This document shows positions 25,920 to 39,500 of a stretch of DNA of 64,000 bases, piece by piece. This DNA is from Fasciola hepatica (taxonomy: Eukaryota; Platyhelminthes; Trematoda; Plagiorchiida; Fasciolidae), in contig CANUEZ040000209.1 in the NCBI GenBank assembly GCA_948099385.1, positions 1,426,001-1,490,000 of the forward strand. Direction: 5' to 3'. How positions within the stretch are numbered: the first letter of the stretch is position 1; every line of letters starts with the position of its first letter. The translations under genes were made by a program, and so were the position numbers. Below the pieces are notes generated by a model, which was not told where the DNA came from, did not search any database, and worked only from the letters and a program-made list of their open reading frames with translations.

Positions 25920-27188
25920 GGCTATCCGATATGGGTCTCAACGCTTTGTTCAACATATACAATACATGATATAGCACAATCCCCAAATAGGCTTCGGCTT
26001 TCGCTTTCGCTTTGAACGGTAACAACCAAATTCTCGCACAACGATCTAATCCTATGTTCCATCAATTCTCCATTTAGGGGCCTAAGTAAAACCAAGGCAT
26101 TCCCTCATGAACAATCCACACCGATTGCTCATACAATGCAATAGAGCAGTAGCAGAGTAGATTTGTATAATATGATTCTCCATGCAGCTTGAACACTGAA
26201 CTGACCATTGAAAATGATGGAAGCACTGTACAGCTGTTTGATCCGCAAAGGGAATCATGAGCATTGCACATGGACAGAGCCCACACGGGGACACGAACAA
26301 GGGTTGGGGTGAACGATTGTCAGTCGAACACCCAAACCACAAGGCTATCCGTTATGGGTCTCAACGCTTTGTTCAACATATATAACACATGATATAGCAC
26401 AATCCCCAAATTGGCTTCGGCTTTCGCTTTCGCTTTGAACGGTAACAATCAAATTCTCGCACGCCGATCCAATCCTATGTGCCATCACTTCTCTATTTAT
26501 GGGCCTAAGTAAAACCAAGGCATTTCCTTATGAACATTCCACAAAGAATGTTCATATAATGCAATGGAGCAGTCGCAGAGTAGATTTGTATAATATGATT
26601 CTCCATGCAGCTTGAACACTGAACTGACCATTGAAAATGATGGAAGCACTGTACAGCTGTTTGATCCGCAAAGGGAATCATGAGCATTGCACATGGACAG
26701 AGCCCACACGGGGACACGAATAAGGGTTGGGGTGAACGATTGTCAGTCGAACACCCAAACCACAAGGCTATCCGATATGGGTCTCAACGCTTTGTTCAAC
26801 ATATACAATACATGATATAGCTAAATCCCCAAATTGGCTTCGACTTTCGCTTTGGCTTTGAACGGTAACAATCAAATTCTCGCACACAGATCCAATCCTA
26901 TGTTCCATCAATTCTCCATTTATGGGCCTAAGTAAAACCAAGGCATTCCCTTATGAACAATCCACACAGATTGCTCATACAATGCAATAGAGCAGTAGCA
27001 AAGTAGATTTGTATAATATGATTCTCCATGCAGCTTGAATACTGAACTGACCATTGAAAATGATGGAAGCACTGTACAGCTGTTTGATCCGCTAAGGGAA
27101 TCATGAGCATTGCACATGGACAGAGCCCACACGGGGACACGAACAAGGGTTGGGGTGAACGATTGTCAGTCGAACACCCAAACCACAA
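25075..27188. repeat. Five-monomer higher-order unit, copy 1 (2,114 bp)
   Basis: Monomers 25075, 25497, 25920, 26343 and 26766. Diagnostic order: GGTCTGTACG; CCGTTATGGG with ACAAAGAATG; CATTTAGGGG; CATATATAACACATG with CGCACGCCG; and GCTAAATCC with TTCGACTTTC and GTAGCAAAGTAG. The next 2,113 bp repeat this almost exactly. Confidence 0.95.
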
Positions 27189-29301
27189 GGCTATCCGATA
27201 TGGGTCTGTACGCTTTGTTCAACATATACAATACATGATATAGCACAATCCCCAAATTGGCTTCGGCTTTCGCTTTGGCTTTGAACGGTAACAACCAAAT
27301 TCTCGCACAACGATCTAATCCTATGTTCCATCAATTCTCCATTTATGGGCCTAATTAAACCAAGGCATTCCCTCATGAACAATCCACACAGATTGCTCAT
27401 ACAATGCAATAGAGCAGTAGCAGAGTAGATTTGTATAATATGATTCTCCATGCAGCTTGAATACTGAACTGACCATTGAAAATGATGGAAGCACTGTACA
27501 GCTGTTTGATCCGCTAAGGGAATCATGAGCATTGCACATGGACAGAGCCCATACGGGGACACGAACAAGGGTTGGGGTGAACGAATGTCAGTCGAACACC
27601 CAAACCACAAGGCTATCCGTTATGGGTCTCAACGCTTTGTTCAACATATACAATACATGATATAGCACAATCCCCAAATTGGCTTCGGCTTTCGCTTTCG
27701 CTTTGAACGGTAACAATCAAATTCTCGCACACCGATCCAATCCTATGTGCCATCACTTCTCTATTTATGGGCCTAAGTAAAACCAAGGCATTCCCTTATG
27801 AACATTCCACAAAGAATGTTCATACAATGCAATAGAGCAGTCGCAGAGTAGATTTGTATAATATGATTCTCCATGCAGCTTGAACACTGAACTGACCATT
27901 GAAAATGATGGAAGCACTGTACAGCTGTTTGATCCGCAAAGGGAATCATGAGCATTGCACATGGACAGAGCCCACACGGGGACACGAAGAAGGGTTGGGG
28001 TGAACGATTGTCAGTCGAACACCCAAACCACAAGGCTATCCGATATGGGTCTCAACGCTTTGTTCAACATATACAATACATGATATAGCACAATCCCCAA
28101 ATTGGCTTCGGCTTTCGCTTTCGCTTTGAACGGTAACAACCAAATTCTCGCACAACGATCTAATCCTATGTTCCATCAATTCTCCATTTAGGGGCCTAAG
28201 TAAAACCAAGGCATTCCCTCATGAACAATCCACACCGATTGCTCATACAATGCAATAGAGCAGTAGCAGAGTAGATTTGTATAATATGATTCTCCATGCA
28301 GCTTGAACACTGAACTGACCATTGAAAATGATGGAAGCACTGTACAGCTGTTTGATCCGCAAAGGGAATCATGAGCATTGCACATGGACAGAGCCCACAC
28401 GGGGACACGAACAAGGGTTGGGGTGAACGATTGTCAGTCGAACACCCAAACCACAAGGCTATCCGTTATGGGTCTCAACGCTTTGTTCAACATATATAAC
28501 ACATGATATAGCACAATCCCCAAATTGGCTTCGGCTTTCGCTTTCGCTTTGAACGGTAACAATCAAATTCTCGCACGCCGATCCAATCCTATGTGCCATC
28601 ACTTCTCTATTTATGGGCCTAAGTAAAACCAAGGCATTTCCTTATGAACATTCCACAAAGAATGTTCATATAATGCAATGGAGCAGTCGCAGAGTAGATT
28701 TGTATAATATGATTCTCCATGCAGCTTGAACACTGAACTGACCATTGAAAATGATGGAAGCACTGTACAGCTGTTTGATCCGCAAAGGGAATCATGAGCA
28801 TTGCACATGGACAGAGCCCACACGGGGACACGAATAAGGGTTGGGGTGAACGATTGTCAGTCGAACACCCAAACCACAAGGCTATCCGATATGGGTCTCA
28901 ACGCTTTGTTCAACATATACAATACATGATATAGCTAAATCCCCAAATTGGCTTCGACTTTCGCTTTGGCTTTGAACGGTAACAATCAAATTCTCGCACA
29001 CAGATCCAATCCTATGTTCCATCAATTCTCCATTTATGGGCCTAAGTAAAACCAAGGCATTCCCTTATGAACAATCCACACAGATTGCTCATACAATGCA
29101 ATAGAGCAGTAGCAAAGTAGATTTGTATAATATGATTCTCCATGCAGCTTGAATACTGAACTGACCATTGAAAATGATGGAAGCACTGTACAGCTGTTTG
29201 ATCCGCTAAGGGAATCATGAGCATTGCACATGGACAGAGCCCACACGGGGACACGAAAAGGGTTGGGGTGAACGATTGTCAGTCGAACACCCAAACCACA
29301 A
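27189..29301. repeat. Five-monomer higher-order unit, copy 2 (2,113 bp)
   Basis: Monomers 27189, 27611, 28034, 28457 and 28880 duplicate 25075-27188. Reading the two side by side I count three substitutions (CATATAATG to CATACAATG and CAATGG to CAATAG in the second monomer; AAATAGG to AAATTGG in the third) and one single-base deletion (CGAACAAGGG to CGAAAAGGG near 29267). That is about 99.8% identity, far above the monomer-to-monomer level. It marks a recent unequal exchange or amplification (or, less likely, an assembly duplication). Confidence 0.95.
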
Positions 29302-32300
29302 GGCTATCCGATATGGGTCTCAACGCTTGTTAAACATATACAATACATGATATAGCACAATCCCCAAATTGGCTTCGGCTTTCGCTTTGGCTTTGAACGG
29401 TAACAATCAAATTCTCGCACACCGATGCAATCCTATGTTCCATCACTTCTCTTTTTTTGGGCCTTAGTAAAACCAAGGCATTCCCTTATGAACAATCCAC
29501 ACAGATTGCTCATACAATGCAATAGAGCAGTAGCAGAGTAGATTTGTATAATATGATTCTCCATGCAGCTTGAACACTGAACTGACCATTGCAAATGATT
29601 GAAGCACTGCACAGCTTTTTGATCCGCTAAGGGAATCATGAGCAATGCACATGGACAGAGCCCACACGGTGACACGAACAAGGGTTGGGGTGAACGATTG
29701 TCAATCGAACACCCAAACCACAAGGCTATCCGATATTGGTGTGAACGATTTGTTCAACATATACACTTAATGATATAGCTCCATCCCCAATTTGGCTTCG
29801 GCTTTCGCTTTTGCTTTGAACGGTAACAACCAAATTATCGCACACCGATCCAATCCTATGTTCCATCACTTCTCTATTTATGGGCCTAAGTAAAACCAAG
29901 GCATTCCCTTATGAACAATCCACACAGATTGCTCATACAATGCAATAGAGCAGTAGCAGAGTAGATTTGTATAATATGATTCTCCATGCAGCTTGAACAC
30001 TGAACTGACCATTGAAAATGATGGAAGCACTGTACAGCTGTTTGATCCGCTAAGGGAATCATGAGCATTGCACATGGACAGAGCCCACACGGGGACACGA
30101 ACAAGGGTTGGGGTGAACGAATGTCAGTCGAACACCCAAACCACAAGGCATTACGATATGGGTCTGAACGCTTTGTTCAACATATACACTACATCATATA
30201 GCACAATCCCCAAATTGGCTTCGGCTTTCGCTTTCGCTTTGAACGGTAACAACCAAATTATCGCACACCGATCCAATCCTATGTTCCATCACTTCTCTAT
30301 TTATGGGCCTAAGTAAAACCAAGGCATTCCCTTATGAACAATCCACACAGATTGCTCATACAATGCAATAGAGCAGTCGCAGAGTAGATTTGTATAATAT
30401 GATTCTCCATGCAGCTTGAACACTGAACTGACCATTGAAAATGATGGAAGCACTGTACAGCTGTTTGATCCGCAAAGGGAATCATGAGCATTGCACATGG
30501 ACAGAGCCCACACGGGGACACGAACAAGGGTTGGGGTGAACGAATGTCAGTCGAACACCCAAACCACAAGGCTATCCGATATGGGTCTCAACGCTTTGTT
30601 CAACATATACACTACATCATATAGCACAATCCCCAAATTTTATTCGGATTTCGCTTTCGCTTTGAACGGTAACAACCAAATTCTCGCACACCGATCCAAT
30701 CCTATGTTCCATCACTTCTATATTTATGGGCCTAAGTAAAACCAAGGCATTCCCTTATGAACAATCCACACACAGATTGCTCATACAATGCAATAGAGCA
30801 GTAGCAGAGTAGATTTGTATAATATGATTCTCCATGCAGCTTGAACACTGAACTGACCATTGAAAATGATGGAAGCACTGTACAGCTGTTTGATCCGCTA
30901 AGGGAATCATGAGCATTGCACATGGACAGAGCCCACACGGGGACAAGAACAAGGGTTGGGGTGAACGAATGTCAGTCGAACACCCAAACCACAAGGCTAT
31001 CCGATATTGGTGTGAACGATTTGTTCAACATATACACTAAGTGATAAAGCTCAATCCCCAAATTGGCTTCGGCTTTCGCTTTGGCTTTGAACGGTAACAA
31101 CCAAATTCTCGCACAACGATCCAATCCTAAGTTCCATCACTTCTCTATTTTTGGGCCTAAATAAACCAAGGCATTCCTTTATGAAATATCCCCGCACAGA
31201 TTGCTCATACAATGCAATAGAGCAGTAGCAGAGTAGATTTGTATAATATGATTCTCCATGCAGCTTGAACACTGAACTGACCATTGAAAATGATGGAAGC
31301 ACTGTACAGCTGGTTGATCCGCTAAGGGAATCACGAGCATTGCACATGGACAGAGCCCACACGGGGACACGAACAACGGTTGGGGTGAACGAATGTCAGT
31401 CGAACACCCAAACCACAAGGCTATCTGATATGGTTATCAACGCTTGTTAAACATATACAATACATGATATAGCACAATCCCCAAATTGGCTTCGGCTTTC
31501 GCTTTCGCTTTGAACGGTAACAATCAAATTCTCGCACACCGATGCAATCCTATGTTCCATCACTTCTCTATTTTTGGGCCTAAGTAAAACCAAGGCATTC
31601 CCTTATGAACAATCCACACAGATTGCTCATACAATGCAATAGATCATGGCAGAGTAGATTTGTATAATATGATTCTCCATGCAGCTTGAACACTGAACTG
31701 ACCATTGAAAATGATGGAAGCACTGCACAGCTTTTTGATCCGCTAAGGGAATCATGAGCAATGCACATGGACAGAGCCCACACGGTGACACGAACAAGGG
31801 TTGGGGTGAACGATTGTCAATCGAACACCCAAACCACAAGGCTATCCGATATTGGTGTGAACGATTTGTTCAACATATACACTTAATGATATAGCTCCAT
31901 CCCCAATTTGGCTTCGGCTTTCGCTTTTGCTTTGAACGGTAACAACCAAATTATCGCTAACCGATCCAATCCTATGTTCCATCACTTCTCTATTTATGGG
32001 CCTAAGTAAAACCAAGGCATTCCCTTATGAACAATCCACACAGATTGCTCATACAATGCAATAGAGCAGTAGCAGAGTAGATTTGTATAATATGATTCTC
32101 CATGCAGCTTGAACACTGAACTGACCATTGAAAATGATGGAAGCACTGTACAGCTGTTTGATCCGCAAAGGGAATCATGAGCATTGCACATGGACAGAGC
32201 CCACACGGGGACACGAACAAGGGTTGGGGTGAACGAATGTCAGTGGAACACCCAAACCACAAAGCATTCCGATATGGGTCTGAACGCTTTGTTCAACATA

Positions 32301-35300
32301 TACACTACATCATATAGCACAATCCCCAAATTTTATTCGGATTTCGCTTTCGCTTTGAACGGTAACAACCAAATTATCGCACACCGATCCAATCCTATGT
32401 TCCATCACTTCTATATTTATGGGCCTAAGTAAAACCAAGGCATTCCCTTATGAACAATCCACACACAGATTGCTCATACAATGCAATAGAGCAGTAGCAG
32501 AGTAGATTTGTATAATATGATTCTCCATGCAGCTTGAACACTGAACTGACCATTGAAAATGATGGAAGCACTGTACAGCTGTTTGATCCGCTAAGGGAAT
32601 CATGAGCATTGCACATGGACAGAGCCCACACGGGGACACGAAAAGAGTTGGCGTGAACGATTGTCAGTCGAACACCCAAACCACAAGGCTATCCGATATG
32701 GGTCTCAACGCTTCGTTCAACATATATAAATACATGATATAGCACAATCCCCAAATTGGCTTCGGCTTTCGCATTGGCTTTGAACGGTAACAACCAAATT
32801 CTCGCACACCGATCCAATCCTATGTGCCATCACTTCTCTATTTATGGGCCTAAGTAAAACCAAGGCATTCCCTTATGAACAATCCACACACAGATTGCTC
32901 ATACAATGCAATAGAGCAGTAGCAGAGTAGATTTGCATAATATGATTCTACATGCAGCTTGAACACTGAACTGACCATTGAAAATGATGGAAGCACTGTA
33001 CAGCTTTTTGATCCGCTAAGGGAATCATGAGCATTGCACATGGACAGAGCCCACACGGGGACACGAACAAGGGTTGGGGTGAACGAATGTCAGTCGAACA
33101 CCCAAACCACAAGGCTATCCGATATGGGTCTCAACGCTTTGTTCAACATATACACTACATCATATAGCACAATCCCCAAATTTTATTCGGATTTCGCTTT
33201 CGCTTTGAACGGTAACAACCAAATTCTCGCTAACCGATCCAATCCTATGTTCCATCACTTCTCTATTTATGGGCCTAAGTAAAACCAAGGCATTCCCTTA
33301 TGAACAATCCCCACACAGATTGCTCATACAATGCAATAGAGCAGTAGCAGAGTAGATTTGTATAATATGATTCTCCATGCAGCTTGAACACTGAACTGAC
33401 CATTGAAAATGATGGAAGCACTGTACAGCTGTTTGATTCGCTAAGGGAATCATGAGCATTGCACATGGACAGAGCCCACACGGGGACACGAACAAGGGTT
33501 GGGGTGAACGAATGTCAGTCGAACACCCAAACCACAAGGCTATCCGATATGGGTCTACACGCTTCGTTCAACAGATACACTACATCATATAGCACAATCC
33601 CCAAATTGGCTTCGGCTTTCGCTTTCGCTTTGAACGGTAACAACCAAATTCTCGCACACCGATCCAATCCTATGTTCCATCACTTCTCTATTTATGGGCC
33701 TAAGTAAAACCAAGGCATTCCCTTATGAACAATCCACACAGATTGATCATACAATGCAATAGAGCAGTAGCAGAGTAGATTTGTATAATATGATTCTCCA
33801 TGCAGCTTGAACACTGAACTGACCATTGAAAATGATGGAAGCACTGTACAGCTTTTTGATCCGCAAAGGGAATCATGAGCATTGCACATGGACAGAGCCC
33901 ACACGGGGACACGAAGAAGGGTTGGGGTGAACGAATGTCAGTCGAACACCCAAACCACAAGGCTATCCGATATGGGTCTCAACGCTTTGTTCAACATATA
34001 CACTACATCATATAGCACAATCCCCAAATTGGCTTCGGCTTTCGCTTTAGCTTTGAACGGTAACAACCAAATTCTCGCACACCGATCCAATCCTATGTTC
34101 CATCACTTCTCTATTTATGGGCCTATATAATACCAAGGCATTCCCTTATGAACAATCCACACAGATTGCTCATACAATGCAATAGAGCAGTAGCAGAGTA
34201 GATTTGTATAATATGATTCTCCATGCAGCTTGAACACTGAACTGACCATTGAAAATGATGGAAGCACTGTACAGCTGTTTGATCCGCAAAGGGAATCATG
34301 AGCATTGCACATGGACAGAGCCCACACGGGGACACGAACAACGGTTGGGGTGAACGAATGTCAGTCGAACACCCAAACCACAAGGCTATCCGATATGGGT
34401 CTCAACGCTTTGTTCAACATATACACTACATCATATAGCACAATCCCCAAATTTTATTCGGCTTTCGCTTTGGCTTTGAACGGTAACAACCAAATTCTCG
34501 CACACCGATCCAATCCTATGTTCCATCACTTCTCTATTTATGGGCCTAAGTAAAACCAAGGCATTCCCTTATGAACAATCCACACACAGATTGCTCATAC
34601 AATGCAATAGAGCAGTAGCAGAGTAGATTTGTATAATATGATTCTCCATGCAGCTTGAACACTGAACTGACCATTGAAAATGATGGAAGCACTGTACAGC
34701 TGTTTGATCCGCTAAGGGAATCATGAGCATTGCACATGGACAGAGCCCACACGGGGACACGAAAAGGGTTGGGGTGATCGATTGTCAGTCGAACACCCAA
34801 ACCACAAGGCTATCCGATATGGGTCTCAACGCTTCGTTCAACATATATAAATACATGATATAGCACAATCCCCAAATTGGCTTCGGCTTTCGCATTGGCT
34901 TTGAACGGTAACAACCAAATTCTCGCACACCGATCCAATCCTATGTTCCATCACTTCTCTATTTATGGGCCTAAGTAAAACCAAGGCATTCCCTTATGAA
35001 CAATCCACACAGATTGCTCATACAATGCAATAGAGCAGTAGCAGAGTAGATTTGTATAATATGATTCTCCATGCAGCTTGAACACTGAACTGACCATTGA
35101 AAATGATGGAAGCACTGTACAGCTGTTTGATCCGCAAAGGGAATCATGAGCATTGCACATGGACAGAGCCCACACGGGGACACGAACAAGGGTTGGGGTG
35201 AACGAATGTCAGTCGAACACCCAAACCACAAGGCTATCCGATATGGGTCTACACGATTCGTTCAACAGATACACTACATCATATAGCACAATCCCCAAAT

Positions 35301-36507
35301 TGGCTTCGGCTTTCGCTTTCGCTTTGAACGGTAACAACCAAATTCTCGCACACCGATCCAATCCTACGTTCCATCACTTCTCTATTTATGGGCCTAAGTA
35401 AAACCAAGGCATTCCCTTATGAACAATCCCCACACAGATTGCTCATACAATGCAATAGAGCAGTAGCAGAGTAGATTTGTATAATATGATTCTCCATGCA
35501 GCTTGAACACTGAACTGACCATTGAAAATGATGGAAGCACTGTACAGCTGTTTGATCCGCAAAGGGAATCATGAGCATTGCACATGGACAGAGCCCACAC
35601 GGGGACACGAACAAGGGTTGGGGTGAACGAATGTCAGTCGAACACCCAAACCACAAGGCTATCCGATATGGGTCTCAACGCTTTGTTCAACATATACACT
35701 ACATCATATAGCACAATCCCCAAATTTTTTTCGGATTTCGCTTTCGCTTTGAACGGTAACAACCAAATTCTCGCACACCGATCCAATCCTCTGTTCCATC
35801 ACTTCTGTATTTATGGGCCTAAGTAAAACCAAGGCATTCCCTTATGAACAATCCACACACAGATTGCTCATACAATGCAATAGAGCAGTAGAAGAGTAGA
35901 TTTGTATAATATGATTCTCCATGCAGCTTGAACACTGAACTGACCATTGAAAATGATGGAAGCACTGTACAGCTGTTTGATCCGCTAAGGGAATCATGAG
36001 CATTGCACATGGACAGAGCCCACACGGGGACACGAACAACGGTTGGGGTGAACGAATGTCAGTCGAACACCCAAACCACAAGGCTATCCGATATGGGTCT
36101 CAACGCTTCGTTCAACATATATAAATACATGATATAGCACAATCCCCAAATTGGCTTCGGCTTTCGCATTGGCTTTGAACGGTAACAACCAAATTCTCGC
36201 ACACCGATCCAATCCTATGTTCCATCACTTCTCTATTTATGGGCCTAAGTAAAACCAAGGCATTCCCTTATGAACAATCCCCACACAGATTGCTCATACA
36301 ATGCAATAGAGCAGTAGCAGAGTAGATTTGTATAATATGATTCTCCATGCAGCTTGAACACTGAACTGACCATTGAAAATGATGGAAGCACTGTACAGCT
36401 GTTTGATCCGCAAAGGGAATCATGAGCATTGCACATGGACAGAGCCCACACGGGGACACGAACAACGGTTGGGGTGAACGAATGTCAGTCGAACACCCAA
36501 ACCACAA
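29302..36507. repeat. Satellite domain E: 17 monomers with interleaved classes
   Basis: Monomers start at 29302, 29724, 30147, 30570, 30995, 31419, 31840, 32263, 32687, 33113, 33538, 33961, 34384, 34808, 35232, 35657 and 36082. The TTTTATTCGG-type class is at 30570, 32263, 33113, 34384 and 35657. The one-base-longer CATATATAAATACATG class with CGCATTGGC is at 32687, 34808 and 36082, each time immediately after a TTTTATTCGG-type monomer. GATATTGGTGTGAACG is at 29724, 30995 and 31840. GGTCTACACG is at 33538 and 35232. CGCAAAGGG is frequent. The repeating order suggests an eroded higher-order pattern of three to five monomers. Confidence 0.85.
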
Positions 36508-39500
36508 GGCTATCCGATATGGGTCTCAACGCTTTGTTCAACATATACACTACATCATATAGCACAATCCCCAAATTGGCTTCGGCTTTCGCTTTGGCTT
36601 TGAACGGTAACAACCAAATTCTCGCACACCGATCCAATCCTATGTTCCATCACTTCTCTATTTATGGGCCTAAGTAAAACCAAGGCATTCCCTTATGAAC
36701 AATCCCCACACAGATTGCTCATACAATGCAATAGAGCAGTAGCAGAGTAGATTTGTATAATATGATTCTCCATGCAGCTTGAACACTGAACTGACCATTG
36801 AAAATGATGGAAGCACTGTACAGCTTTTTGATCCGCTAAGGGAATCATGAGCATTGCACATGGACAGAGCCCACACGGGGACACGAACAAGGGTTGGGGT
36901 GAACGAATGTCAGTCGAACACCCAAACCACAAGGCTATCCGATATGGGTCTGAACGCTTTGTTCAACATATACACTACATCATATAGCACAATCCCAAAA
37001 TTGGCTTCGGCTTTCGCTTTCGCTTTGAACGGTAACAACCAAATTCTCGCACACCGATCCAATCCTATGTTCCATCACTTCTCTATTTATGGGCCTAAGT
37101 AAAACCAAGGCATTCCCTTATGAACAATCCCCACACAGATTGCTCATACAATGCAATAGAGCATGGCAGAGTAGATTTGTATAATATGATTCTCCATGCA
37201 GCTTGAACACTGAACTGACCATTGAAAATGATGGAAGCACTGTACAGCTGTTTGATCCGCTAAGGGAATCATGAGCATTGCACATGGACAGAGCCCACAC
37301 GGGGACACGAAAAGGGTTGGGGTGAACGATTGTCATTCGAACACCCAAACCACAAGGCTATCCGATAATTTTATCAACGCTTGTTCAACATATACAATAC
37401 ATGATTTAGCACAATCCCCAAATTGGCTTCGGCTTTCGCTTTCGCTTTGAACGGTAACAACCAAATTCTCGCACACCGATCCAATCCTATGTTCCATCAC
37501 TTCTCTATTTATGGGCCTAAGTAAAACCAAGGCATTCCCTTATGAACATTCCACACAGATTGTTCATACAATGCAATAGAGCATGGCAGAGTAGATTTGT
37601 ATAATATGATTCTCCATGCAGCTCGAACACTGAACTGACCATTGAAAATGATGGAAGCACTGTACAGCTGTTTGATCCGCTAAGGGAATCATGAGCATTG
37701 CACATGGACAGAGCCCACACGGGGACACGAACAAGGGTTGGGGTGAACGATTGTCATTCGAACACCCAAACCACAAGGCTATCCGATAATGTTATCAACG
37801 CTTTTTCAACATATACAATACATGATTTAGCACAATCCCCAAATTGGCTTCGGCTTTCGCTTTCGCTTTGAACGGTAACAACCAAATTCTCGCACACCGA
37901 TCCAATCCTATGTTCCATCACTTCTGTAATTATGGGCCTGAGTAAAACCAAGGCATTCCCTCATGAACAATCCCCACACAGATTGCTCATACAATGCAAT
38001 AGAGCAGTAGCAGAGTAGATTTGTATAATATGATTCTCCATGCAGCTTGAACACTGAACTGACCATTGAAAATGATGGAAGCACTGCACAGCTTTTTGAT
38101 CCGCTAAGGGAATCATGAGCATTGCACATGGACAGAGCCCACACGGGGACACGAACAAGGGTTGGGTGAACGATTGTCAATCGAACACCCAAACCACAAG
38201 GCTATCCGATATTGGTGTGAAAGATTTGTTCAACATATACACTAAATGATATGGCTCAATCCCGAAATCGGCTTCGGCTTTCGCTTTCGCTTTGAAAGGT
38301 AACAACCAAATTCTCGCACACCGATCCAATCCTTTGTTCCATCACTTCTCTATTTATGGGCCTATGTAAAACCAAGGCATTCCCTTATGAACAATCCCCA
38401 CACAGATTGCTCATACAATGCAATAGAGCAGTAGCAGAGTAGATTTGTATAATATGATTCTCCATGCAGCTTGAACACTGAACTGACCATTGAAAATGAT
38501 GGAAGCACTGTACAGCTGTTTGATCCGCAAAGGGAATCATGAGCATTGCACATGGACAGAGCCCACACGGGGACACGAAAAGGGTTGGGGTGAACGAATG
38601 TCAGTCGAACACCCAAACCACAAGGCTATCAGATATGGGTCTCAACGCTTTGTTCAACATATACACTACATCATATAGCACAATCCCCAAATTGGCATCG
38701 GCTTTCGCTTTCGCTTTGAACGGTAACAACCAAATTCTCGCACACCGATCCAATCCTATGTTCCATCACTTCTCTATTTATGGGCCTAAGTAAAACCAAG
38801 GCATTCCCTTATGAACAATCCCCACACAGATTGCTCATACAATGCAATAGAGCAGTAGCAGAGTAGATTTGTATAATATGATTCTCCATGCAGCTTGAAC
38901 ACTGAACTGACCATTGAAAATGATGGAAGCACTGTACAGCTGTTTGATCCGCTAAGGGAATCATGAGCATTGCACATGGACAGAGCCCACACGGGGACAC
39001 GAAGAAGGGTTGGGGTGAACGAATGTCAGTCGAACACCCAAACCACAAGGCTATCCGATATGGGTCTCAACGCTTTGTTCAACATATACACTACATCATA
39101 TAGCACAATCCCCAAATTGGCTTCGGCTTTCGCTTTCGCTTTGAACGGTAACAACCAAATTCTCGCACACCGATCCAATCCTATGTTCCATCACTTCTGT
39201 ATTTATGGGCCTAAGTAAAACCAAGGCATTCCCTTATGAACAATCCCCACACAGATTGCTCATACAATGCAATAGAGCATGGCAGAGTAGATTTGTATAA
39301 TATGATTCTCCATGCAGCTTGAACACTGAACTGACCATTGAAAATGATGGAAGCACTGTACAGCTGTTTGATCCGCTAAGGGAATCATGAGCATTGCACA
39401 TGGACAGAGCCCACACGGGGACACGAAAAGGGTTGGGGTGAACGATTGTCAGTCGAACACCCAAACCACAAGGCTATCCGATATTGTTATCAACGCTTGT

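Larger units (their letters stand above)
23383..29301. repeat. Satellite domain D: 14 monomers, most recently amplified block
   Basis: Monomers start at 23383, 23807, 24229, 24652, 25075, 25497, 25920, 26343, 26766, 27189, 27611, 28034, 28457 and 28880. The block shares CGCACAACGATCTAATCC, CCGTTATGGG, CACAAAGAATGTTCAT and CGCAAAGGG variants. It contains a trimer repeat (23383-25919) and a nearly perfect five-monomer repeat (25075-29301). The CC or CA insertion at consensus about 199 is absent from every monomer between 25075 and 30569. Confidence 0.92.
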
